Of a DNA stretch of 31,487 nt, positions 1 to 6,483 are shown in pieces. A program made the translations under genes and the position numbers. Source of the DNA: a virus. The DNA lies in IMG/VR virus record IMGVR_UViG_3300030430_001660, positions 1 to 31,487 of that record; one strand, 5' to 3'. The notes under the pieces were generated by a model. It worked only from the letters and a program-made list of their open reading frames with translations. It searched no databases and was not told the origin of the DNA. Positions within the stretch are counted from its first letter, which is position 1; each line of letters begins with the position of its first letter.

Positions 1-1
1 G

Positions 2-70
2 AACGACGACTATCATCAACCTGAATTGCCAGGTATGGATGTAGCTCAACCGGAGAAGGCAAATGGGTAG
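2..70 (+). CDS. 3' end of an unidentified gene (partial)
   Basis: An open frame enters from the left edge and ends with TAG at 68-70. The visible C-terminus is 22 residues, ending in DVAQPEKANG, polar and without a recognisable motif. The next gene starts 54 bases downstream. Function cannot be assigned from this fragment, and it could also be a chance open frame, since only 69 bases are visible. Confidence 0.4.
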   Translation, partial: NDDYHQPELPGMDVAQPEKANG

Positions 71-124
71 ATATGTACTACATTTGCCCGAGGAACTTCT
101 TCAAGTCCTTTTTGGAGAAGTGTG

Positions 125-319
125 ATGGGTATCGTGGAATATGCAGCACTAGCTGTCATCGTGTATATCGTAGCCAATGTCATCTTGAAGGTGACATTGG
201 TTGTCGGTTATTTCTATGTCTTTAAAATGTTCTTTGAAAAAGACAAGGTTGAAGAAGACCAATCATCTAAAAGTCATGTGAGGGTTAACGGTCCTGACAT
301 CGACGACCTTCCATTCTAA
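125..319 (+). CDS. Small membrane protein with an SSB-like acidic C-terminal tip
   Basis: A 64-residue protein. Residues about 5-35 form one long, possibly two short, hydrophobic segments, followed by a charged cytoplasmic-type tail (FFEKDKVEEDQSSKSH) and the C-terminus GPDIDDLPF. ATG 125 is preferred over the in-frame GTG at 122 because GGAG at 114-117 lies 7 nt upstream of it. The last residues closely resemble the conserved C-terminal tip of bacterial SSB (E. coli DFDDDIPF), the peptide that recruits RecQ, PriA, RecO, exonuclease I and other repair and replication proteins. No OB-fold is present, so it is not itself an SSB. A membrane-anchored mimic that binds SSB partners is inference. 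The gene is followed at once by an intrinsic terminator, so it ends a transcription unit. Confidence 0.75.
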   Translation: MGIVEYAALAVIVYIVANVILKVTLVVGYFYVFKMFFEKDKVEEDQSSKSHVRVNGPDIDDLPF

Positions 320-326
320 GTATATC

Positions 327-360
327 GGGGGCGTCCAGCCCCCTTCTTTGTTTTTTTTCT
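327..360 (+). terminator. Rho-independent terminator
   Basis: A perfect 6-bp G/C stem, GGGGGC (327-332) with GCCCCC (338-343), a 5-nt loop, then a T-rich tract at 344-360 with eight consecutive T's. It lies 8 nt after the stop codon of the small membrane protein and separates that unit from the repeat-rich noncoding region. Confidence 0.92.
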
Positions 361-886
361 TTTGACTACTATCATACTATCATGTGCCTACTATCATCAC
401 CGTGCCGAGCGGACGCGAGCATCGGTGCATGCACACCTGGAGAATGGTTCCATTTGTTCCACGACTCTTGCCCATGTGGAACCAGTTCATGGAACCATGC
501 CCGTTGCTTTGTTTGTGCAGGTTTGAGCGGGATAACCATGCCCGCGGTTCCAGTGTTCCACGTAGAACAAAGAGGTATGCGTAAGGCCGACCGTGAACCG
601 TGGTTGTATAATATAGTTTTACAGAACATTTTTATATGGAACCATGGAACCAAGGACGAACATACGCGGTTTTACGCTGTTTTTTGTGTTCCACGATATG
701 TGGAACCAAGTGGAACCGGTGGAACCACAACGCACGGGTCGCATTCGCGACCTTCCTCATAATTTTATACATGAATTATATTATTTATCGTCAGCATGTG
801 GACGTAGTAAAGCACATGTCGGTGTCTCCGGAACGACCACGCTGGGATGAGAAGTCCAGCACCCATTACATTTTTAGGAGGTTATT
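361..886. other. Repeat-rich noncoding region, candidate origin or control region
   Basis: No convincing gene. Overlapping short open frames exist on both strands, but none has a good ribosome site and all are built from the same repeated words. Besides the GGAACC array (separate entry), it holds a perfect 6-bp hairpin GGTCGC-ATTC-GCGACC at 737-752, an A+T-rich stretch at about 758-790, a CATGTG (795-800)/CACATG (813-818) inverted repeat, and a GCTGG/CCAGC hairpin (841-860) with GGATGAG in its loop just before the ribosome site of the gene at 887. A TATAAT word lies at 607-612 but has no good -35 partner. Iterons beside an A+T-rich stretch is the usual look of a replication origin; an operator region is the alternative. 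Confidence 0.6.
445..727. repeat. GGAACC/GGTTCC motif array with dyads
   Basis: The hexamer occurs as GGTTCC at 446 and 546 and as GGAACC at 478, 491, 638, 646, 702, 712 and 721, mostly in the context TGGAACCA. The pair at 638/646 is a perfect tandem of 8 bp, and those at 702/712/721 are spaced 10 and 9 bp, about one helical turn. GTTCCAC half-sites make perfect 7-bp dyads with GTGGAAC at 456-462/476-482 (13-nt gap) and 688-694/700-706 (5-nt gap), and an imperfect one (TGTTC/GAACA) at 554-569. Such clustering looks like multiple binding sites for one protein, such as an initiator or repressor. Confidence 0.75.
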
Positions 887-1312
887 ATGGGATTAGACGT
901 ATATGCAGGGTTTATGCACCCTAAGAAAGAGCAACCAGAAAACGTTGTTGATATCAGAGAAGATATTAACGACAGAATGGAGGCTCCATACTACTGGCGT
1001 AAGCACGCTAGATTACAACAATATATGACTGAGCTGTGGCACAAGAAGAATGGCACAGAAATGCTCGGTATTATGGGACCAGATGGGTTCAACGGTGGCG
1101 ATGTCTTAAAGCTCACTGAAGAAGACATTCTTGACTTGAAAGAAAAGGTTGAGTCAGGAACTCTGCCTTTTTGTCCGGACGGTTTCTTTTGGGGACAGCA
1201 GTTTCAAGAACAAGCTGCACTTGAGTACAAAGACCAAGACTTGAAGTTCTGCGAGAGTGCTCTTGAATGGCTTAGACAAGGTAAAGAGGTGTGGTATGAA
1301 TCATCTTGGTAA
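887..1312 (+). CDS. Conserved phage protein of unknown function (GLD-type)
   Basis: 141 residues, starting MGLDVYAGFM and preceded by the strong site AGGAGG 7 nt upstream of ATG. The opening MGLD(V/M)Y, the central YYWRKHARLQQYM and the FCPDGFFWG segment match a small protein family often seen in phage genomes and usually left hypothetical; I recall no proven function. There is no signal peptide or membrane segment. It is the first gene after the repeat region and overlaps the next gene, so it probably heads the early operon. Confidence 0.85.
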   Translation: MGLDVYAGFMHPKKEQPENVVDIREDINDRMEAPYYWRKHARLQQYMTELWHKKNGTEMLGIMGPDGFNGGDVLKLTEEDILDLKEKVESGTLPFCPDGFFWGQQFQEQAALEYKDQDLKFCESALEWLRQGKEVWYESSW

Positions 1313-1502
1313 TCTTGGTAAAAAAACGATTGACGAAGTCCGCAAAGAGGGTGATTGGCAAGAGATGGACAGTAAATCAAGTGTAGCTTGGTTTGGTGGT
1401 AGGACACACGCTCAAATAGCCGAATGGTTGCCCTCTGATGTCTTAGAAAATAATCTATTGGAAGATATAGATTTTCTTGTTATTGGTTGGAGGAAAGGCT
1501 AA
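1296..1502 (+). CDS. Small hypothetical protein
   Basis: 68 residues from ATG 1296, chosen over an in-frame upstream ATG at 1257 because AAAGAGG at about 1283-1289 fits as ribosome site and the overlap with the previous gene is then only 17 bases. The protein is soluble and mixed in charge, with a WFGGRTHAQIAEWLP segment. Function is not recognised. Its stop codon overlaps the next start (TAATG), indicating translational coupling. Confidence 0.65.
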   Translation: MNHLGNLGKKTIDEVRKEGDWQEMDSKSSVAWFGGRTHAQIAEWLPSDVLENNLLEDIDFLVIGWRKG

Positions 1503-1660
1503 TGGAGATTCTTAAAGAATACTGCACGTCAGTTCTAGTGGGTATTGGCGTGCTTTTCTTGCTATTTGGCATTGCCACTAGCATACATTACTCACTGATT
1601 CTTGTTGGTGTCGCTATCGGCATCAGCTCAATATTGTATTTACTATGGAGGTTATTATGA
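1502..1660 (+). CDS. 52-residue membrane protein
   Basis: ATG 1502 overlaps the previous stop by one base, and the frame runs 52 residues to TGA 1658-1660. After a short MEILKEYC leader, almost everything is hydrophobic: two membrane segments at about residues 11-26 and 31-48, separated by a short turn. It ends WRLL and its stop overlaps the next start (ATGA). It could be a small inner-membrane effector acting on the host, or holin-like in topology, but nothing shows lysis function and it sits far from the lysis genes. Confidence 0.65.
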   Translation: MEILKEYCTSVLVGIGVLFLLFGIATSIHYSLILVGVAIGISSILYLLWRLL

Positions 1661-1812
1661 ATACAACTAGCGTGGTGAGTGCCCTGACAACGGCACTTTG
1701 GATACTAATCGAGCTTATACAATTTGCGTATATGGCTTATCTTGCATGGAGGAACAGAGATGTTGCTAATCGGAATACTTTCAGCACTAGGTCTACTAGT
1801 CCTTGCACTTAA
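1657..1812 (+). CDS. 51-residue membrane protein
   Basis: ATG 1657 overlaps the upstream TGA and has GGAGG (1648-1651 area) as ribosome site, in the same GGAGGTTATTATG context seen at the gene starting at 887. It has one membrane segment at about residues 10-32 (ALTTALWILIELIQFAYMAY), then a polar tail rich in Ser/Thr/Asn. It overlaps the next gene by 53 bases in another frame. The function is unknown; its place in a run of small membrane proteins suggests envelope-directed early functions. Confidence 0.55.
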   Translation: MNTTSVVSALTTALWILIELIQFAYMAYLAWRNRDVANRNTFSTRSTSPCT

Positions 1813-2095
1813 AGCTGGCGGTCGTAAAACAATCGGTCACGATGTGTTTGTTGATGTACTTATCACAGTCACATTGATGATTTGTTTCTACGGCACGTTC
1901 AGCGGTATGGCGGCAGCCATGATTGGCGGTTTGTGTGCTTCACTTGTTTTGTTCTTTATGAAGAAGACAATGGTGCATGAGAAACTGACAATTGAAAAAG
2001 AAGACAAGGTTATTATGAATAACCCTGTGAAACTAACTGTACCTACAGTCAAACCAAAATGGAAGATTGTAGAACCTGATTGGAGGAATAATTAA
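1760..2095 (+). CDS. Three-segment membrane protein
   Basis: 111 residues from ATG 1760, chosen because GGAGG at 1748-1752 lies 7 nt upstream; an in-frame ATG at 1724 lacks such a site. Membrane segments lie at about residues 2-17, 29-46 and 48-67, followed by a charged C-terminal tail of about 45 residues ending VEPDWRNN. There is no match to a family I recognise. It is immediately followed (2 nt) by the MoxR-like ATPase gene, so it may belong to the same functional group, for example as a membrane target or anchor; that is inference from position only. Confidence 0.7.
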   Translation: MLLIGILSALGLLVLALKAGGRKTIGHDVFVDVLITVTLMICFYGTFSGMAAAMIGGLCASLVLFFMKKTMVHEKLTIEKEDKVIMNNPVKLTVPTVKPKWKIVEPDWRNN

Positions 2096-2097
2096 TT

Positions 2098-3117
2098 ATG
2101 AGAACGATAAATCCTGTTGGTCTTGTTACAAGACTTAACAAAGCGGTTACTAAGAACCGACCTGTGATGATTTGGGGCAGCCCTGGTATTGGTAAATCTG
2201 ATATACCAAGGCAAGTCGCAGAATCTAGAGGTATCGGACTGTTAGACTTTCGTGCTAACTTGTTCGACCCAGTTGACGTGCGTGGCGTACCATACGTTAG
2301 GCAGATAAAAGATACCGGTAAAAGATTTACATCTTGGGCTGTACCAGATGTATTTCCAATCGCAGAACGCGATGGCGAACGTGGTATTTTGTTCATTGAC
2401 GAACTACCCGCTTCACCACCTGCAACGCAGAATGCGTTCTTGCAACTGATATTGGACAGAAGAGTCGGTGACTATGAACTACCAAGTGGTTGGACTATTG
2501 TTGCTGCTGGTAACAGACTCACTGATGGTGCGTCAGTTTATCAAATGACAAGTGCACTGCGTAACAGGTTTGCTCACTTTGAACTTGAGCCAACTTTGGA
2601 CGATTGGGTGACTTGGGCTCACCAAAACGATATCAATACAGATGTCATTGGTTTTATCCAGTATCGACCACAGTTGCTCAACAGTTTTGACGCTGATGAG
2701 TACGCTTTCCCAACTCCACGTACGTGGGCTATGGTGAGCAATCATATCGACAATACAACAGACGACGAAGAAGGTTTATTCTTTGATGTCGCTTCTTTGG
2801 TTGGCGATGGTCCAGCTGGTGAGTTTGTAGCATTCAAAGAGATTGCTAACAAACTGCCTAACATTGATGAGGTTATTCAAGACCCGTCAAAATACAAGAA
2901 AGATGATAATCCAGCTTTACTCTATGCTTTTGCTAACGCTCTTGCAGCTAGAGCAGATGATGACAAGATGGAGAGCATCATGAAACTTGCTAAGAAGATA
3001 CCACTTGAGTTCCAAGTTGTGCTCGTGCGTAGTTCGATTGCCGCAGGCGGTGACGATGTACGTAAGCACAATGATGTACGTAAGTGGGTTAAAGAAAATG
3101 CTAACGTTGTATTATAG
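2098..3117 (+). CDS. MoxR-like AAA+ ATPase
   Basis: 339 residues with a complete AAA+ core: Walker A GSPGIGKS at 27-34, Walker B ILFIDE at 97-102, sensor-1 Asn in AAGN at 136-139 and arginine-finger type residues in RNRFAH at about 155-158. The order and the ELPASPPATQNAFLQL stretch after Walker B are typical of the MoxR/CobS branch. Members usually act as chaperone-like remodelling ATPases with a von Willebrand factor A (VWA) partner, and such a partner is encoded two genes downstream. Related CobS-like ATPases occur in many marine phages. The target is unknown. It lies in a tightly packed operon and the next gene begins 8 nt after its stop. Confidence 0.9.
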   Translation: MRTINPVGLVTRLNKAVTKNRPVMIWGSPGIGKSDIPRQVAESRGIGLLDFRANLFDPVDVRGVPYVRQIKDTGKRFTSWAVPDVFPIAERDGERGILFIDELPASPPATQNAFLQLILDRRVGDYELPSGWTIVAAGNRLTDGASVYQMTSALRNRFAHFELEPTLDDWVTWAHQNDINTDVIGFIQYRPQLLNSFDADEYAFPTPRTWAMVSNHIDNTTDDEEGLFFDVASLVGDGPAGEFVAFKEIANKLPNIDEVIQDPSKYKKDDNPALLYAFANALAARADDDKMESIMKLAKKIPLEFQVVLVRSSIAAGGDDVRKHNDVRKWVKENANVVL

Positions 3118-3125
3118 GAGGATAT

Positions 3126-3809
3126 ATGAAAACAGTTAGATTGTCGGAGCAGCTTAAACGAGATATTCGTAGAAAAGCTGAAGAGAAGTTCGAAAAAGTT
3201 AATCCAAAGCAGACCTATCCAGAGGATGGGGCTGTTCTTTTGACGCGTTACAACCTTCAGGACAAAATCAACAAGACTACCAAAAGTTTCAAAGAGATTT
3301 GGCCTGATATGAAGATTGGCACGCGAAGTGTTGAACGATTGCGTATCAAGTCAAGTCTTATGGTTGATAAGGATGATGTATGGGACTCTGAGAAAGAGGC
3401 TTACGTTACGAAAAAAGTAGAGGATGAGTTTGAGTACACTTTACATGTGCCCGTTACTCAATTCCCAGACTTTTTGGTTGAGTACAGAGAGTTCTCACTT
3501 GCTGTACCAAATAACGATGAAACTTTTCTAGCTTGTTATCAAGTTGAAGTACACAACGAAGACTTAGACCGTAAGAGAAGAGCGTTCACCAACAACATTC
3601 AGAATGTTTTGGATAAGTTCCATACGCTTAACCAATTGCTCAAGGCAGACCCATCTCTCAAAGATTTGGTGCCCAGCGATAGGTTACAGAAAATGTATGA
3701 GAAGGACGAGCGTGGAGAACGAGCAAAGGAACAGCAAGAACTTGCAGATACAGAGCTACAAGATTTACGTGAAGTCTTACTTGAAGATAAATTACTTGGA
3801 GATGACTAA
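3126..3809 (+). CDS. Unknown phage protein, possibly Nmad5-like
   Basis: 227 residues with the strong ribosome site GGAGG at 3117-3121. The N-terminus (VRLSEQLKRDIRRKAEEKF) is a charged helix; the middle is mixed alpha/beta; the segment FHTLNQLLKADPSLKDLVP (about residues 165-183) resembles the C-terminal part of phage proteins placed in the putative nucleotide-modification-associated group Nmad5, from memory and not searched. The last 40 residues are a highly charged helix. The protein encoded at 5222-6112 shares the same FxTLxxxL...LVP feature. It sits between the MoxR ATPase and its VWA partner, so it may be a substrate or adaptor. Confidence 0.6.
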   Translation: MKTVRLSEQLKRDIRRKAEEKFEKVNPKQTYPEDGAVLLTRYNLQDKINKTTKSFKEIWPDMKIGTRSVERLRIKSSLMVDKDDVWDSEKEAYVTKKVEDEFEYTLHVPVTQFPDFLVEYREFSLAVPNNDETFLACYQVEVHNEDLDRKRRAFTNNIQNVLDKFHTLNQLLKADPSLKDLVPSDRLQKMYEKDERGERAKEQQELADTELQDLREVLLEDKLLGDD

Positions 3810-4918
3810 TGAATCAATTGTATATTAAAGCTAGGTCAAGACTTGTTCTTGACAATCCATTCTTTGGTACGCTTTGTCTACGGCTAAAACCAGTAGAGCG
3901 AGATGATATGCCAACCGGTGCAACCGATGGCGTGCACTTGTTCTACAACCCAAAGTGGTTCGAGAAACTTTCAGAGATACAGCGTATCGGTTTCTTGGCT
4001 CACGAGGTTATGCATGTTGTGCTATTGCACATCACACGTAGACAAGAGCGTGGTCCTGAGAAATGGAACGTAGCTTGTGACTATGCAATCAATAATTATC
4101 TCATTGCAGAAAATTTTATTTTGCCAGATGGTGGTCTTATAGATGAGCAGTACAACGACATGACTGCAGAGGCCATCTACAATCTATTACCTGAACCTCC
4201 AAAAGGTTGGGCCCAAATGGCATTGGATTCTGGCAAGTGTGGTGGCGTGCTCGACCACCCAGACCAAGATGGCACCGGTGGTACAGCCGGTGCTATTGAG
4301 GCTGAACTTACTGTCGCTATTAACCAAGCGGCAGAGAGTGCCAAAGCACACGGTAAACTTTCTGCAAACATGGAGAGTCTGATAACAGATATTGTTACGC
4401 CTAAGGTTGATTGGGCGTCAGTCTTGGCTAGGTTCATGAGAGCCAATGCTAAGTCTGATTTCACATGGATTAGACCAAACAGACGCTTTATTGCATCTGG
4501 TATGTATCTACCATCTTTGTGGAATCCAGCACTTGAAGAGATTGCTATTATTGCAGACACGTCGGGTTCTATTATCGATGATGTTCTTACTCAGTTTACT
4601 ACAGAAACATCTGCTATTTTGCGTGATTTGAATCCACAAAAGATTCATTTCTTGCAATGCGATGCAGAGGTCAACGAAGTTACTGAGTACACAAGAGAGT
4701 CGTTACCACTTAAAGTAACGTACAAAGGTAGAGGCGGAACTCGTTTCAGTCCAGCCTTTGATTACATTAATGAGCATTTGCCTCATATCAGTTGTGCTGT
4801 TTATTTGACTGATATGTGTGCAGATGACTTTGGCGATACTCCACCATACGATGTATTGTGGATATCAACAGAAAAAGACCGGACTGCACCATTTGGTGAA
4901 GTCGTACATATAAACTAG
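3809..4918 (+). CDS. Metallopeptidase-like/VWA protein, MoxR partner
   Basis: 369 residues in two parts. Residues about 1-130 resemble the DUF2201-type putative metallopeptidase region, with the zinc-site motif HEVMH at 65-69 and a later CDYAINN (90-96). Residues about 243-369 are VWA-like, with the metal-ion-dependent adhesion motif DTSGS at 250-254, a Thr in GRGGTRFSP and the third Asp site in LTDMCADDFG. This fusion is typically encoded beside MoxR-type ATPases. The VWA part probably docks a client onto the ATPase; whether the HExxH motif still cleaves peptides is not known. The start codon overlaps the previous stop by one base. Confidence 0.85.
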   Translation: MNQLYIKARSRLVLDNPFFGTLCLRLKPVERDDMPTGATDGVHLFYNPKWFEKLSEIQRIGFLAHEVMHVVLLHITRRQERGPEKWNVACDYAINNYLIAENFILPDGGLIDEQYNDMTAEAIYNLLPEPPKGWAQMALDSGKCGGVLDHPDQDGTGGTAGAIEAELTVAINQAAESAKAHGKLSANMESLITDIVTPKVDWASVLARFMRANAKSDFTWIRPNRRFIASGMYLPSLWNPALEEIAIIADTSGSIIDDVLTQFTTETSAILRDLNPQKIHFLQCDAEVNEVTEYTRESLPLKVTYKGRGGTRFSPAFDYINEHLPHISCAVYLTDMCADDFGDTPPYDVLWISTEKDRTAPFGEVVHIN

Positions 4919-4929
4919 AGGAGGAAAAT

Positions 4930-5229
4930 ATGGCGGATGAGAAAGATAAATGCGTTGAATCTTGGCAACAAGATAAATGCGAGAAATGCGGAGCGGATGT
5001 AAAAACCGCAGACGTATTTGAAGAGGCGATACATGCACAGGTTCATATGTGCCAACAGGCAGGAATGCCACCTATGGATGTTATCATTACAGGGCTGGGG
5101 TATTTCATGAAGATGAATTATTTTTGTGCCCCTGATGCTAAAACAGCTGATGAGCTTATAGATGATATGAAAAAATTCTATAGAGAAAATCAAGACACAT
5201 CACATAAGGAGGTGAAGTTAAATGGCTAG
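4930..5229 (+). CDS. Small Cys/His protein, possible zinc-binding
   Basis: 99 residues with an excellent site AGAGGAGG before ATG 4930. The pattern KCEKCG (Cys17, Cys20) followed by HAQVHMC (His35, His39, Cys41) could bind one zinc ion. The C-terminal half (FMKMNYFCAPDAKTADELIDDMKKFY) looks helical. No family is recognised. The gene overlaps the start of the next by 8 bases, so the two are likely co-translated, and both follow the VWA gene within the same operon. Confidence 0.7.
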   Translation: MADEKDKCVESWQQDKCEKCGADVKTADVFEEAIHAQVHMCQQAGMPPMDVIITGLGYFMKMNYFCAPDAKTADELIDDMKKFYRENQDTSHKEVKLNG

Positions 5230-6112
5230 TGTACAAATGTCCCAAACGTTGCGGGAACAAATGCTTTCTAATTATGGAAAGCAAGTAAGAGCGGCGTACG
5301 AGAATAAATCTGGAGTAGCACAAGTTGTTTCAGATATAAAGGATACAGTATCTGGTAAGGTACCTTTGATTAATGACTTTATATCTTTGAGTTCCGAAGC
5401 GGAAGCTTTGTTAAAAGATTTTAAGTACCAAGTAATTCAAAATATTGTTGGAGATAAAAGCAATGATTTGGCAAAATCAGAGGCTTTTTGGAAACGTAGT
5501 ATGTTTGATTCGTGGGGTGGTAAGCCTAATATTTTGAGCTTGAATCCTTCACATAAAATATATGCTGTTATCAATGACCAACGACCAATTGAAGAAAATC
5601 TTGAACATATTTTTGATTGGAACCCAAAGTATGAGTATTCAGATTATTATAAAACATCTGGCCATACTCATAACCCAGCGTCTGATAATTATGTAGATGG
5701 AGATATGTACTTCGAATACGAGTTTACTGAGCCTGTTTTGTTGCCGTTTACACTTGACGGTAGTATGAGTGATTATCAAGCTAAGGCTGATTACGCACCT
5801 CATATTGATATTGGTTTGGTAATATCTGACCCAGAAATGTATAATGTTCTCAAGCAAGTACCAGAAACTGATATGAAAGTTGCCGATGCAGTAAAGAAGA
5901 TGGAAGATTGTCTAATGCAGTTTTCTACACTGAAGAAGTTTCTTGATGAGTTTTCTGGTGGTATGGCCCTCGTTCCAGAGGAATACAAACAAAGACTTGC
6001 TAAGAAAGCACAACCTAAGAAACCAGCTAAGGTCAAACCTGCAGCTGTTATACCTGATGACATCAAAGAAGAGATGGCAGAGGTTGTGTTTGAGAACTCA
6101 TTACTAAAATAG
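5222..6112 (+). CDS. Unknown phage protein, related in part to the one at 3126
   Basis: 296 residues preceded by AAGGAGGTG. It starts with a helical MSQTLREQMLSNYGKQVRAAY segment, has a long middle region rich in aromatic and acidic residues, and a segment FSTLKKFLDEFSG...LVPEEYKQRL near residues 235-262 that parallels FHTLNQLLKADPSLKDLVP in the protein at 3126-3809. A Lys/Ala/Pro-rich linker (KKAQPKKPAKVKPAA) and a short acidic tail follow. By this shared feature I suspect both belong to the same loosely defined Nmad5-like group, but this is visual similarity only. The tail may be a flexible docking peptide. Confidence 0.65.
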   Translation: MASVQMSQTLREQMLSNYGKQVRAAYENKSGVAQVVSDIKDTVSGKVPLINDFISLSSEAEALLKDFKYQVIQNIVGDKSNDLAKSEAFWKRSMFDSWGGKPNILSLNPSHKIYAVINDQRPIEENLEHIFDWNPKYEYSDYYKTSGHTHNPASDNYVDGDMYFEYEFTEPVLLPFTLDGSMSDYQAKADYAPHIDIGLVISDPEMYNVLKQVPETDMKVADAVKKMEDCLMQFSTLKKFLDEFSGGMALVPEEYKQRLAKKAQPKKPAKVKPAAVIPDDIKEEMAEVVFENSLLK

Positions 6113-6123
6113 GGGGTATTAAG

Positions 6124-6312
6124 ATGGCAACTTATATGCAAGATAAAAAATGGGAATATAACCATGAATGGTCTTGGACAGCTAACCGTGACAATTGGGT
6201 TTTCGCTGTCAATGATGAACGTCAAAAATATGGAGAGGATAAATTATCTTTAGATTTAGCTTATGTTAAGTTTGAAGAGCAGTATCCACGAAGTGAATAC
6301 GACGTTGAGTGA
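6124..6312 (+). CDS. Small hypothetical protein
   Basis: 62 residues, 11 nt after the previous stop, with a G-rich ribosome site (AGGGGGT). It is rich in Trp, Tyr and charged residues (WEYNHEWSWTANRDNWVF), with no membrane segment or known motif. It is the last gene before the structured noncoding stretch at 6313-6480, whose outer stem begins 6 nt after this stop codon, so the RNA may be cut from this gene's 3' end. Confidence 0.65.
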   Translation: MATYMQDKKWEYNHEWSWTANRDNWVFAVNDERQKYGEDKLSLDLAYVKFEEQYPRSEYDVE

Positions 6313-6480
6313 AAGTTTGACTCTCTTGAGGAAGAGCCCTCCGGTCCGGGTAGTGCACGACATGCTAGCCTCTGAGTAGCCAGCTAGTGGAGCAGGGAGA
6401 TAGAGAGTCATTTTGACATGCCAAGGAGTGGCATTAGTATAGCCCAAGATTCGGAGTCCCGGCTTGGGCTATGCGTTTTT
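6313..6480 (+). ncRNA. Candidate structured GGA-rich RNA (possible CsrA sponge)
   Basis: 168 bases without a gene. A perfect 9-bp long-range stem joins TGACTCTCT (6318-6326) to AGAGAGTCA (6402-6410). Inside lie CTAGC/GCTAG (6365-6369/6383-6387, extendable by two G-U pairs) and a weak CCC/GGG hairpin. A second hairpin, ATGCCA-AGGAG-TGGCAT (6418-6434), is followed by a strong terminator hairpin. GGA occurs five times: 6330, 6389, 6396, 6425 and 6453; the one at 6425 is in the AGGAG loop, 6453 is in the terminator loop, and 6330 can sit in a TGAGGA hexaloop (CTCT/AGAG, 6323-6336), which competes with the long stem. GGA in hairpin loops plus a terminator is the design of CsrB/RsmZ RNAs, and this phage encodes CsrA. 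No clear promoter is seen, so it may be a processed 3' end. A plain 3'-UTR with a terminator is the alternative. Confidence 0.45.
6439..6480 (+). terminator. Rho-independent terminator
   Basis: A perfect 10-bp stem, ATAGCCCAAG (6439-6448) with CTTGGGCTAT (6463-6472), a 14-nt loop carrying CGGAG, then GCG and five T's ending at 6480. It ends the early + strand transcript and faces the - strand gene at 6484-6891. On the - strand the hairpin is not followed by T's, so it is one-directional. Confidence 0.88.
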
Positions 6481-6483
6481 AAC

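Noticed and set aside
607-612. Promoter at the TATAAT word
   Set aside because: No acceptable -35 is found 16-18 nt upstream (AAGGCC there), so it is noted only as an A+T-rich word in the repeat region.
446-726. Alphaproteobacterial LexA boxes (GTTC-N7-GTTC)
   Set aside because: Direct repeats of GTTC or GAAC are frequent here, but the gaps are 4, 5, 6 or 9 bases, never the required 7 in the pairs I checked.
382-896. Several overlapping open frames of 66-126 residues in the region before 887
   Set aside because: They lack ribosome sites, overlap each other in several frames and strands, and their content (repeated Trp-Asn and Val-Pro-Phe-type words) is a direct product of the GGAACC/GGTTCC repeats.
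6313-6480. tRNA, hammerhead ribozyme or RNase P RNA
   Set aside because: There is a long closing stem and a GAGGAA word reminiscent of RNase P RNA, but no TTCGA-type T loop, no CTGATGA/GAAA ribozyme core and none of the other conserved RNase P segments; it is also too short.
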